Part shown: one piece after another, positions 1 to 7,159 of the stretch | Layout of the letters: every line of letters starts with the position of its first letter | Numbering within the stretch: position 1 is the first letter of the stretch | Source of the DNA: Planctomycetia bacterium | Lineage (GTDB): Bacteria; Planctomycetota; Planctomycetia; Pirellulales; UBA1268 | Assembly (NCBI GenBank): GCA_021414115.1 | Contig: JAIOPD010000138.1 | Coordinates: 1-45,459 of the forward strand | Direction of reading: 5' to 3' | DNA length: 45,459 bases | The notes under the pieces: model-generated | Seen by the model: the letters and a program-made list of their open reading frames with translations, nothing else | Database searches by the model: none | What the model was told of the DNA's origin: nothing | Program-made: the position numbers and the translations under genes

Positions 1-517
1 CGACGGTGTCGGGCAGAGCCTTCCACGTCGGCACGACCGCTCCCTCCACGACGAACACGAGTTCCGGACGGCGGGGATCGTCGGTGAGGATCGTGGCCTG
101 CTGGCGGAACGGGCCACCGTCGCCCTTGCCCCGCCATTGCACCTTGATTCTCGTGCTTTCACCCGGCGCCACCACCTTGCGGGCATCGGGCGAGCCTCCC
201 TCCGAAGTCTCGAAATCGCTGACCGTGCAGGTGCAACTCGTGGCGCCACGACTGAGCGTCAGTGGGGCGTCGCCGATGTTGCGCACCGTAAACTCGTGAG
301 CGCCGGTGGCGCCGACACCGACGGTGCCGAACTCATGCCGCGTCTCCAGGGTTTCGGCCCGGGGCGCAGGACCTGCCGCATCCGCGCCCGCCACACGCAG
401 GTCACCCACGCGCCAGGGCATGGCGTGCTGGAGCATGGCACCGGTTCCGCCGATAGCACTTCCCGCCACCAGCGCGGCCGCAACGACCCGCCAGGCATCA
501 AGTCCCTTCTGCGCCAT
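1..517 (-). CDS. DUF1573-domain envelope protein, C-terminus outside window
   Basis: Reverse-strand translation gives a short cytoplasmic start (MAQKGLDAWR), one hydrophobic segment (about residues 10-28), then a beta-rich domain with HEFTVRNIGDAPL and SCTCTV followed by ILTDDPRRPELVF. This is the usual DUF1573 pattern, an Ig-like fold very common in planctomycetes, often secreted or membrane anchored and of unknown function. The gene runs off the left edge, so length and C-terminus are unknown. In-frame starts also exist at 559 (GTG) and 577 (ATG). I prefer 517 because it puts Lys/Arg directly before the hydrophobic stretch and because a TAGAAT box overlaps the 577 ATG. It lies downstream of proS on the same strand, separated by a structured repeat. 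Confidence 0.8.
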   Translation of the reverse strand, partial: MAQKGLDAWRVVAAALVAGSAIGGTGAMLQHAMPWRVGDLRVAGADAAGPAPRAETLETRHEFGTVGVGATGAHEFTVRNIGDAPLTLSRGATSCTCTVSDFETSEGGSPDARKVVAPGESTRIKVQWRGKGDGGPFRQQATILTDDPRRPELVFVVEGAVVPTWKALPDTV

Positions 518-633
518 GACCGTGCCGATCCCGCTCGCGACCTCGAACCCGAGGGCCACCGTGGCCCTCGGTCGCATTCTACTCGCCCGACCTCGAGACG
601 CCGCCAGCCTGGCCGGGACTGCTTGGTGCATGT

Positions 634-653
634 CCCCGGGCTTCCGCCCGGGG
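634..653 (-). other. Short GC hairpin with GGAA loop between proS and DUF1573 gene
   Basis: CCCCGGGC at 634-641 and GCCCGGGG at 646-653 are perfect reverse complements with a 4-base loop. Read on the minus strand the loop is GGAA, a GNRA tetraloop. No T-run follows, so this is not a standard intrinsic terminator. It could stabilise or attenuate readthrough from proS. Confidence 0.4.
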
Positions 654-697
654 CTTTGTGGATCGTGGGTGGTAGCGGCGCCACACCGAGGACGCGA

Positions 698-830
698 GGG
701 GCTGCCCGTGCCCCGGGAGCCGGCGTTGCTGACCAGCGAAGGCAGGATGCCGAATCGCAGTCAGCATCGAGTGAGCGAAGGGCAGGGATGCCCTGAGCGA
801 ACGTCCGGCTCCCGGGGCACGGGCAGCCCC
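698..830. repeat. Structured hairpin repeat, copy A
   Basis: The left arm 698-723 and right arm 805-830 are perfect 26-base reverse complements (GGGGCTGCCCGTGCCCC... and its mirror). They enclose about 80 bases with smaller hairpins such as GGGCAGGGATGCCC. Related copies lie at 26220-26353 and 32978-33110, with a remnant at 6959. The arms are conserved between copies while the centre drifts but keeps AGCGAAG and GCGAACGTCCGG. It lies just behind the proS stop codon. Confidence 0.85.
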
Positions 831-914
831 GACCCAGCGCCGGCGTTTCCGCCCCTCCACCCACGTCGCCAGGACATCGAGCCCGGCCGCGCGAGATAGA
901 GGAGCCGAATGAGT

Positions 915-2420
915 TTAGTACGACCGCGCCAGCACGCTTCGCCGCGGCACCGGTTTGCCCGTCACCACGCAGGTGCCGGGCTCATCGCCACCCTCCATCG
1001 GAATGCACCGCACGGTCACCTTCAGCGGGTCGAAGGCCGCCGCCACCGCCGGGTCGTCGGCGACATGCACGTGCGCGAAGCCGCCCTTGCCGGCGGCCCC
1101 CTCCCCTGCCCCGAAGAACTCGTGCACCTCCGCCGCCGAACCGAGCTGCACCGTCCGCTCGGCGCGGAAGGCCTTCGCCTTTTCGAAGAGCCCTTGCTGG
1201 ATCTCCTCGAGCAGGGCCGGGGCCAGCGTCACAAAATCCGCCAGCGGCACGGCCGTCCGCTCCTTCGGGCCACGATCGCGCCGCGTCATGCTCCCGGCAC
1301 CTGCCGCCAGATCGCGGGGGCCGATCTCGACACGCACGGGCACGCCCTGCTTCACGTGCTGCCAGACCTTGTCGCCGCCCCGCATGTCGCGGGCGTCGAT
1401 CTTCACGCGGATCGGTTCGCCACCGAAGGTCGCCGCCGAGAGCTCGGCCTGGAGCTTGCGGCAGGCCTCCGTGACCGCCGCCTTCTCCTCGTCGGTGCGG
1501 TGGATCGGCAGGAGCACGATCTGGTGCGGGGCGATCCGCGGCGGCAGCACGAGACCGTCGTCGTCGGAATGGGTCATGATCACGGCGCCGATGAGCCGCG
1601 TCGACACGCCCCACGACGTCGTCCAGCAAAACTCCTCCGCACCGCTCGTGCCGGCAAACTTGATGTTCTGTCCGCGGGCGAAGTTCTGGCCGAGGAAGTG
1701 CGACGTGCCCGCCTGCAGGGCCTTGCCGTCCTGCATCATCGCCTCGATGGAATAGGTGTCGACCGCGCCGGGAAATCGCTCGGCTGCCGGCTTCGGCCCC
1801 TTGATCACCGGCATCGCCAGGTCACGCTCGGCGAATGTGGCGTAGACATCGAGCATGCGGAGCGTTTCCTCGACTGCCTCCTCGCTCGTGGCATGGGCCG
1901 TGTGCCCCTCCTGCCAGAGAAACTCGGCGGTCCGCAGGAAGACCCGCGGCCGCATCTCCCAGCGGACGACGTTGGCCCACTGGTTGATAAGCATCGGCAG
2001 ATCCCGCCACGACTGGATCCACTTGGCGTACATGGCGCCGATGATCGTCTCACTCGTCGGCCGCACCACGAGCGGCTCCTCGAGCTTGCCCGTCGGGATC
2101 AGCTTGCCGTCCGGCCCCAGCTCCAGCCGGTGGTGCGTGACCACGGCGCACTCCTTCGCGAAGCCCTCGACGTGCTTCGCCTCCTGCTCGAGGTACGAGA
2201 GCGGGATGAACAGGGGGAAGTAGGCGTTTTGATGGCCCGTCGCCTTGAACATCCGGTCGAGGATCGACTGCATCCGCTCCCAGATGGCATAGCCGTGGGG
2301 CTTGATCACCATGCAGCCGCGGACGGGCGACTGCTCCGCGAGGTCGGCGGCCTTGACGACCTGCTGATACCACTCGGGGTAGTCCTGGGCTCGGGTGGGG
2401 CTGATGGCGTGATCGGGCAT
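915..2420 (-). CDS. proS: Prolyl-tRNA synthetase, archaeal/eukaryal type
   Basis: A 501-residue class II aminoacyl-tRNA synthetase that charges tRNA-Pro in the cytoplasm. Visible hallmarks are the N-terminal ARAQDYPEWY-like stretch (here TRAQDYPEWY), VRPTSETIIG, and the motif 2 segment FLRTAEFLWQEGHTAHAT at about residues 160-175. The anticodon-binding region contains PHQIVLLPIH, and the protein ends in RSY with a C-terminal tyrosine, as in the short archaeal/eukaryal form that lacks the bacterial editing insertion. A longer open frame extends upstream to 2606, but it would run through the divergent promoters. The ATG at 2420 begins the conserved N-terminus. Divergent from yhaM; DUF1573 lies downstream. 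Confidence 0.95.
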   Translation of the reverse strand: MPDHAISPTRAQDYPEWYQQVVKAADLAEQSPVRGCMVIKPHGYAIWERMQSILDRMFKATGHQNAYFPLFIPLSYLEQEAKHVEGFAKECAVVTHHRLELGPDGKLIPTGKLEEPLVVRPTSETIIGAMYAKWIQSWRDLPMLINQWANVVRWEMRPRVFLRTAEFLWQEGHTAHATSEEAVEETLRMLDVYATFAERDLAMPVIKGPKPAAERFPGAVDTYSIEAMMQDGKALQAGTSHFLGQNFARGQNIKFAGTSGAEEFCWTTSWGVSTRLIGAVIMTHSDDDGLVLPPRIAPHQIVLLPIHRTDEEKAAVTEACRKLQAELSAATFGGEPIRVKIDARDMRGGDKVWQHVKQGVPVRVEIGPRDLAAGAGSMTRRDRGPKERTAVPLADFVTLAPALLEEIQQGLFEKAKAFRAERTVQLGSAAEVHEFFGAGEGAAGKGGFAHVHVADDPAVAAAFDPLKVTVRCIPMEGGDEPGTCVVTGKPVPRRSVLARSY

Positions 2421-2462
2421 GGCTCGCTCCGTTGAGTGCTCGTGCTGGTGAACGGGGCCGAG

Positions 2463-2492
2463 ATTGTAGTCGCTGCTTGTGAAGCCGGGGAA
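2463..2492 (-). promoter_or_regulatory. Candidate proS promoter
   Basis: On the minus strand, TTCCCC (2492-2487) is followed after 18 bases by TACAAT (2468-2463), about 43 bases before the proS ATG. The -10 is close to consensus, the -35 is poor. It overlaps the divergent yhaM promoter. Confidence 0.45.
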
Positions 2493-2506
2493 ACCGGCCG
2501 TAGACT
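2477..2506 (+). promoter_or_regulatory. Candidate yhaM promoter implying a leaderless mRNA
   Basis: TTGTGA (2477-2482), an 18-base spacer and TAGACT (2501-2506). A start 7-9 bases downstream falls on or just before the ATG at 2515, so the transcript would have almost no 5' leader. The alternative GTG at 2479 lies inside the -35 box. Confidence 0.45.
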
Positions 2507-2514
2507 CCGTGGCG

Positions 2515-3480
2515 ATGCCACGCCGACTGATCACCGAACTGCCGCCGCAAGCCCAGATCGACCAGCTGTTCCTCGCGACGCACAAGCAGCTGCGTCCCAA
2601 TCGCAACGGCCAGCTCTATCTTCAAGTCGAACTGGCCGACAAGAGCGGCTCGATCACCGGACGCCTCTGGAACGCCTCCGACGACGACTACGGGGCCTTC
2701 GAGGACGGCGACTATGTCCGCGTCGAGGGGCACACGCAGCTCTACTCGGGCTCGCTGCAGCTCATCATCTCGGCAATCGAACGGGCCGACCCGCGAACGG
2801 TCGACGAGTCGGAGTTTTTGGTGCTCTCCAAGAACGACGTGGTGAGGCTCGAGGCCGAACTGGCCACGATCCTCGGCACGATCCGGGCCGTGCCCCTCAA
2901 GGCGCTCGCCGACGAGATCCTCGCCGACGGTCCATTGATGGAGGCCTTCCGCCGCACCCCCGCCGGCGTGAAGCATCATCACGCCTACGCGGGCGGCCTG
3001 CTCGACCACGTGGTCAACCTGCTGCGGCTCGCCGACCGCGTCGCGCCCCTCTACCCCGCCCTCGACCGCGACCTGCTGCTCGTGGGCGTGCTCGTCCACG
3101 ACATCGGCAAGACGGTCGAACTCGAGAGCCTGCAGGGTTTCTCTTACACCGACGTCGGCCAGCTGCTCGGGCACGTGCTCCTCGGCCTCGAGATCGTCGA
3201 CGCCAAGATCCGGGCGATCGAGGCCCGCACCGGCCAGCGGTTCGATCCGGAGGCGGCCGTCCGCGTGAAGCACATGATCGCCAGCCACCACGGGCAGTAC
3301 GAGTTTGGCTCACCGAAGCTCCCCATGACGCTCGAGGCCGTGGCCCTCCACCACCTCGACCACCTCGATGCCAAGATGGCCGGCACGATCCAGCTCCTCC
3401 AGAACGAGGCCACGGCCGAGGACGGCTGGACGCAGTATCAACAGAGCCAGGGCCGCAAGTTCTTCCGCGGCCGCGGGTAG
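2515..3480 (+). CDS. yhaM: YhaM-family 3'-5' exoribonuclease, OB-fold plus HD domain
   Basis: A 321-residue cytoplasmic protein. Residues about 1-95 look like an OB-fold nucleic-acid-binding domain (GQLYLQVELADKSGSITGRLW). Residues about 150-290 are an HD phosphohydrolase domain with HHHAYAGGLLDHVV, VHDIGKT (His195-Asp196) and MIASHHGQYEFGSP supplying metal ligands. This order and length match YhaM/CBF1, which degrades RNA or single-stranded DNA from the 3' end. I chose ATG 2515 over GTG 2479 because the likely promoter sits on the GTG. A collapsed second copy lies 1.4 kb downstream. Substrate is inferred from the family. Confidence 0.88.
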   Translation: MPRRLITELPPQAQIDQLFLATHKQLRPNRNGQLYLQVELADKSGSITGRLWNASDDDYGAFEDGDYVRVEGHTQLYSGSLQLIISAIERADPRTVDESEFLVLSKNDVVRLEAELATILGTIRAVPLKALADEILADGPLMEAFRRTPAGVKHHHAYAGGLLDHVVNLLRLADRVAPLYPALDRDLLLVGVLVHDIGKTVELESLQGFSYTDVGQLLGHVLLGLEIVDAKIRAIEARTGQRFDPEAAVRVKHMIASHHGQYEFGSPKLPMTLEAVALHHLDHLDAKMAGTIQLLQNEATAEDGWTQYQQSQGRKFFRGRG

Positions 3481-3582
3481 ACCGCTACGAACTTTGGGGC
3501 ATCGCCGGATCGGGGGCGGCAAACGTTGCCGCTTCGCCCACACATCGGGCACGCGCCCCTGCTCCCTGGCGGAAAGCCGGCC

Positions 3583-3612
3583 TTGTGGGATGGCCAGTGA
3601 GGGTTCGACAAT
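3583..3612 (+). promoter_or_regulatory. Candidate promoter of the nucleotidyltransferase-like cassette
   Basis: TTGTGG (3583-3588), an 18-base spacer and GACAAT (3607-3612). The -10 ends 6 bases before the ATG at 3619, which again predicts a leaderless transcript. No Shine-Dalgarno sequence is present. Confidence 0.45.
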
Positions 3613-3618
3613 AGTTCC

Positions 3619-4569
3619 ATGAGCGATCCAATCGAATTCTATCGGTCGTTCCAGACTCTGCTCCGCGGACGGGCGATCACAGGCGTGCTCACGTCCGGCA
3701 TGGCGTGCGTCGAATACGGAATCCAGCAAAACACGAAGGACACCGACTGGATCGTCGCCCCCGGCGACATCGGCAGCCTCGTCAGCCTGTTTGGTGAACT
3801 TGAACGCGGCATCAGTGGCAGCAACTGGAGGATCTCCTATCGAGGTCTGTTCGGCGCACCGCTCGACTCGGAGTATCTCAACGGCGGATGGACGAGCCAC
3901 CTGGCGGCTTTCGACCGGCCCGAATCGGCTGAGCGACACCTCGACTTCTTCGGCCGGCCGCCGCGGGTGGGCGAAACGTGGCGAGCCGACGCCGTCGCCG
4001 GCATCGCCAGCAGGGATATTGTCGCCCGCATGAAGAAAACGGATCGGCCCAAGGATTGGCCACTCGTCAATGCGTTGGCAATTCAAGCCTATTATTCCGG
4101 CGATCTCGGAGCCGTGCTCCACCTGCGCGAGCCGGAGATCCTGCGGAATGCCTGGCAGCAGGCCACAGCGGCGACCCGCGAGGCCTCCATTCGCGAACGG
4201 CCGCTGCTTGGAGACCTCGATTCGATCGATGGCCTGCGGCTCGAACGGCTGCTCCTCGTCGAGGAGATGCTCTGGCAGTGCGTGAATCGCGAACGGTATC
4301 TCGTCTACCAAAGGGCGTGGAAGGACTTTTACAAGGCCTGGCAGCAGGATCGAGTCGGCGAGTGGCCGACGTCCGAACCATTCCTCCAGCAGCACCGCCG
4401 CATCGACGATGCCGTCCGCAGGCACGGGCTCCCGCCAGCACCGCTCGGCACGGTCGCTGCTCGGCAGGCCGTTTTTGACCGCGGACGAGAGCGAGCCGCG
4501 GTGCTCGTGGCGGCGACGTCGCAGGAGATGGAGACTGTTGCCATGCCGCTGGCTACGATTCTTCCATGA
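3619..4569 (+). CDS. Nucleotidyltransferase-like protein of unknown function
   Basis: A 316-residue soluble protein without signal or membrane segment. Near the N-terminus, GVLTSGMACVEYGIQQNTKD followed by TDWIV (about residues 21-45) resembles the substrate-binding Gly/Ser loop and Asp-x-Asp of minimal nucleotidyltransferase folds. Here the acidic pair is D-T-D. The remainder is charged and mostly helical, with no recognised domain. It overlaps the next small gene by ATGA, so the two are probably translationally coupled. The pair sits between the intact yhaM gene and a damaged copy of it, which suggests insertion or duplication. It could be an enzyme of an addiction or defence pair; that is speculation. 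Confidence 0.65.
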   Translation: MSDPIEFYRSFQTLLRGRAITGVLTSGMACVEYGIQQNTKDTDWIVAPGDIGSLVSLFGELERGISGSNWRISYRGLFGAPLDSEYLNGGWTSHLAAFDRPESAERHLDFFGRPPRVGETWRADAVAGIASRDIVARMKKTDRPKDWPLVNALAIQAYYSGDLGAVLHLREPEILRNAWQQATAATREASIRERPLLGDLDSIDGLRLERLLLVEEMLWQCVNRERYLVYQRAWKDFYKAWQQDRVGEWPTSEPFLQQHRRIDDAVRRHGLPPAPLGTVAARQAVFDRGRERAAVLVAATSQEMETVAMPLATILP

Positions 4570-4802
4570 CGCACGAGCAGACCAACCCCGCAGGCGATGC
4601 CGACCATCCGGCCGATCCTGTCTATCCGGAGCGGTACTACGAAATCCTGGCCCGCGATCTGGGCGAAGAGAAGGCCCGGTGGGCACGGCTCCCCTACGCC
4701 GAGCGGATGCGGGAACTGGCCTGGTATCACGCCCACTTTAACACGCCCGACGACCTGTCCCCGTGGCCGGCCGAACTCGACGGTGGCGTCGATCGCGGCT
4801 GA
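4566..4802 (+). CDS. Small acidic hypothetical protein coupled to the preceding gene
   Basis: A 78-residue protein whose ATG overlaps the upstream stop codon (ATGA at 4566-4569). The central part, RYYEILARDLGEEKARWARL and then RMRELAWYHAHF, is clearly helical and protein-like, flanked by Pro/Asp-rich ends. No family was recognised. The overlap implies co-translation with the nucleotidyltransferase-like protein, so a partner or inhibitor role is possible but unproven. Confidence 0.6.
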   Translation: MTHEQTNPAGDADHPADPVYPERYYEILARDLGEEKARWARLPYAERMRELAWYHAHFNTPDDLSPWPAELDGGVDRG

Positions 4803-4833
4803 AGAATCTCTGAGCGGCTCGCGGGTCAGGTGA

Positions 4834-5123
4834 GCGATGGCCACACCGACTGATCACCGAACTGCCGCCGCAGGCCAAGAACGACGTGGTGAGGCTCGAG
4901 GGCGTGCTCGTCCACGACATCGGCAAGACGGTCGAACTCGAGAGCCTGCAGGGTTTTTCTTACACCGACGTCGGCCAGCTGCTCGGGCACGTGCTCCTCG
5001 GCCTCGAGATCGTCGATGCCAAGATGGCCGGCACGATCCAGCTCCTCCAGAACGAGGCCACGGCCGAGGACGGCTGGACGCAGTATCAACAGAGCCAGGG
5101 CCGCAAGTTCTTCCGCGGCCGCG
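4834..5123 (+). pseudogene. Collapsed duplicate of yhaM with three in-frame deletions
   Basis: These bases align to 2512-3475 of the intact yhaM with only about four substitutions or indels in the retained parts. Blocks equal to 2554-2829 (276 b), 2854-3084 (231 b) and a 168-b segment around 3200-3370 are missing. Each deletion is a multiple of three and each junction sits at a short shared sequence, the third at a 13-14 base repeat (TCGAYGCCAAGAT). The copy has an extra G after its ATG, putting that ATG out of frame, and it lacks the original stop codon. The OB fold and the first HD histidines are gone, so it cannot be a working nuclease. Confidence 0.9.
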
Positions 5124-5160
5124 CTTCGCCAACGCCGGCTCCAGCCGCGACGCACGGGGA

Positions 5161-5166
5161 TATAGT
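5161..5166 (+). promoter_or_regulatory. Candidate -10 box before kefB-like gene
   Basis: TATAGT lies 26 bases before the ATG at 5193. No convincing -35 hexamer was found at the expected spacing, and no Shine-Dalgarno sequence follows. Confidence 0.3.
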
Positions 5167-5192
5167 ATGGCGGTTCCCAGACGGCTCCGCGC

Positions 5193-6896
5193 ATGCACGA
5201 CACCGACCTGATCCTGACGCTGACCGCCGGCCTGGCCGCCGCGCTCGTGCTCGGCTACCTCACGCATCGCATGCGGCTGTCACCGATCGTGGGCTACCTG
5301 CTCGCCGGGCTGGCAATCGGTCCCTATACGCCCGGCTTCGAGGCCGACTTTTCGCTGGCGCAGCAGCTCGCCGAGGTGGGCGTGATCCTGCTGATGTTCG
5401 GCGTGGGCCTCAACTTCCATATCCGAGAGCTCCTCGACGTGCGGGGCGTGGCCGTGCCCGGGGCGCTTGTGCAAAGCGGAGTGGCGACGGCCCTGGGGGC
5501 CGTCGTGGGTCATCTCCTCGGCTGGGGATGGTCCACGGGGCTCGTGTATGGCGGGGCGATTTCCGTGGCCAGCACGGTTGTGCTCGTGCGGGTGCTCTCC
5601 GACAATCGCGATCTGCACACGCGGCCCGGCCGCATAGCCGTGGGCTGGCTCGTGGTCGAGGATCTGCTCACGGTGGCGGCGCTCGTCGTGATGCCGGCCC
5701 TCTTCGGCGACCAGCGACTCGGCCTCGAGGGCGCAGCGTGGGCTCTGGGTATCGCAGCGGCCAAGATCGTGGCTCTGGTGGCGGTGGCCTTCCTCGTCGG
5801 TGGACGGGTGGTGCCGTGGCTGCTCGAACGGGTGGCATGCACGCAATCACGGGAGTTGTTCACGCTCGCGGTGCTCGTGGTGGCGCTCGGCATCGCCGTC
5901 GGCGCGACCAAGGTGTTTGGAGTGTCGATGGCGCTCGGAGCGTTTTTGGCTGGCATGATCGTGGGCCGCAGCGAGTTCAGCCTCCGGGCGGCTTCCGAGG
6001 CCCTTCCCATGCGAGACGCGTTCGCCGTCCTGTTTTTCGTGTCGGTGGGAATGATCTTCAACCCGCTCGCGATGGTGGAGGCTCCCGGGGCGCTGGTGGC
6101 GACGCTGGCGATCGTGCTCGTCGCGAAGCCGCTGGCAGCGCTGGGCATCATGGCCGTTCTCGGATACCCCCTGCGTACGGCCATGCCGGTGGCGGTGTCG
6201 CTGTCCCAAATCGGCGAGTTTTCCTTCCTGCTCGCTTCACTCGGAAAGACGCTCGGCGTGGTGTCCGACACGGTGCTCAACAGCCTCGTCGCCACCGCCA
6301 TCGTGTCGATCACGCTCAATCCCCTCATCTATCGATCCTGTGACGCGATCACCGGCTGGTTCACGAGCCGCCGGGCGGTGCCGGCCTTGCCCACTGACGA
6401 CGAGAGCGAGCCGGCCCCCGTACCGCGGCATCGCACCGTGGTCGTGGGCTACGGACCGGTGGGCCAGACCGTCACCGAGCTCCTCCTCGACAACGAGATC
6501 GAGCCGACCGTGATCGAGCTCAATCTCGACACCGTGCGGCGGCTCAAGGCGTTTGGCGTGAATGCCATCTATGGTGATGCCAGCCGCCCGGAAATCCTCG
6601 ACCAGGCGGGAATCACCACGGCCGAGAACCTGATCCTCACCTCCGGCATGAGCACGGTGGACGAGGAGATCGTCCGCTGCGCCAAGGAGATCAATCCCCG
6701 GATTCACATCCTCGCCCGCTCGCACTATGTCCGTGAACTTCCGCGGCTCCGCAAGGTGGGCGCCGAAGACGTCTTCTCAGGAGAGGGGGAGGTGGCGCTG
6801 GCGTTCACGACACGGATTCTGGAACGGTTTGGCGCCACGGGTGACCAGATCGACCGCGAGCGAGCCCGGGTCGAAAAGACCTTCCGCAACGGTTGA
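5193..6896 (+). CDS. KefB/YbaL-type cation:proton antiporter with TrkA-N domain
   Basis: A 567-residue inner-membrane CPA2 transporter. About twelve hydrophobic helices span residues 1-390, including LSPIVGYLLAGLAIGPYTPG and the core VEDLLTVAALVVMP. A cytoplasmic Rossmann RCK/TrkA-N domain starts near residue 411 (TVVVGYGPVGQTVTELL ... GDASRPEIL), which usually binds NAD(H) or nucleotides and gates K+/H+ exchange. It ends with a basic tail. Ion specificity cannot be read from sequence; K+ efflux is the family default. It lies directly downstream of the yhaM remnant, and its start is set by the first hydrophobic helix. Confidence 0.9.
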   Translation: MHDTDLILTLTAGLAAALVLGYLTHRMRLSPIVGYLLAGLAIGPYTPGFEADFSLAQQLAEVGVILLMFGVGLNFHIRELLDVRGVAVPGALVQSGVATALGAVVGHLLGWGWSTGLVYGGAISVASTVVLVRVLSDNRDLHTRPGRIAVGWLVVEDLLTVAALVVMPALFGDQRLGLEGAAWALGIAAAKIVALVAVAFLVGGRVVPWLLERVACTQSRELFTLAVLVVALGIAVGATKVFGVSMALGAFLAGMIVGRSEFSLRAASEALPMRDAFAVLFFVSVGMIFNPLAMVEAPGALVATLAIVLVAKPLAALGIMAVLGYPLRTAMPVAVSLSQIGEFSFLLASLGKTLGVVSDTVLNSLVATAIVSITLNPLIYRSCDAITGWFTSRRAVPALPTDDESEPAPVPRHRTVVVGYGPVGQTVTELLLDNEIEPTVIELNLDTVRRLKAFGVNAIYGDASRPEILDQAGITTAENLILTSGMSTVDEEIVRCAKEINPRIHILARSHYVRELPRLRKVGAEDVFSGEGEVALAFTTRILERFGATGDQIDRERARVEKTFRNG

Positions 6897-6958
6897 CCCG
6901 CTCGGATCCCTGCCATCCGGAAAGCATGCCGCAGATCCTTGTGATCGAGGTTGTGAGA

Positions 6959-6985
6959 GGGGCTGCCCGTGCCCCGACCCTCGCA
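6959..6985. repeat. Collapsed remnant of the structured hairpin repeat
   Basis: It holds the full left arm GGGGCTGCCCGTGCCCC, then runs straight into GACCC, the sequence that normally follows the right arm. This is what deletion between the two CCCCG stretches of a complete element would leave. It lies 60 bases behind the antiporter stop codon, in an otherwise empty gap (6897-7159). Confidence 0.6.
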
Positions 6986-7081
6986 AGCCAATCCGGCGCC
7001 ACCAAGAAACAACCCGTATACCCCGCGCTCGCGATTGGGGCTTCCCGATAGGGGAGCATGTCACCCCTGATGAACCACGGT

Positions 7082-7111
7082 TTGGGGGACCGCGTCGGCC
7101 GGGGGTACAAT
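7082..7111 (+). promoter_or_regulatory. Candidate rnr promoter
   Basis: TTGGGG (7082-7087), an 18-base spacer and TACAAT (7106-7111), about 48 bases before the chosen rnr start. Confidence 0.5.
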
Positions 7112-7159
7112 CGAACGTCGGTACCCACGCTCTCGAGACCGTCGCTCGCAGGATCCTTC

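Larger units (their letters stand above)
578..914. other. Non-coding gap between proS and DUF1573 gene
   Basis: This gap of about 340 bases has no credible gene. Frames open here on both strands only because of high GC. It holds an 8-bp perfect hairpin at 634-653 and the structured repeat copy A at 698-830. The rest (831-914) shows nothing recognisable. Confidence 0.7.

Noticed and set aside
698-830. Insertion sequence
   Set aside because: No transposase frame is inside and no target-site duplication is visible at the three copies; a MITE relationship stays possible but unproven.
2479-2514. GTG start 12 codons upstream for yhaM
   Set aside because: The GTG lies within the likely -35 box, and the extra residues resemble nothing in the family.
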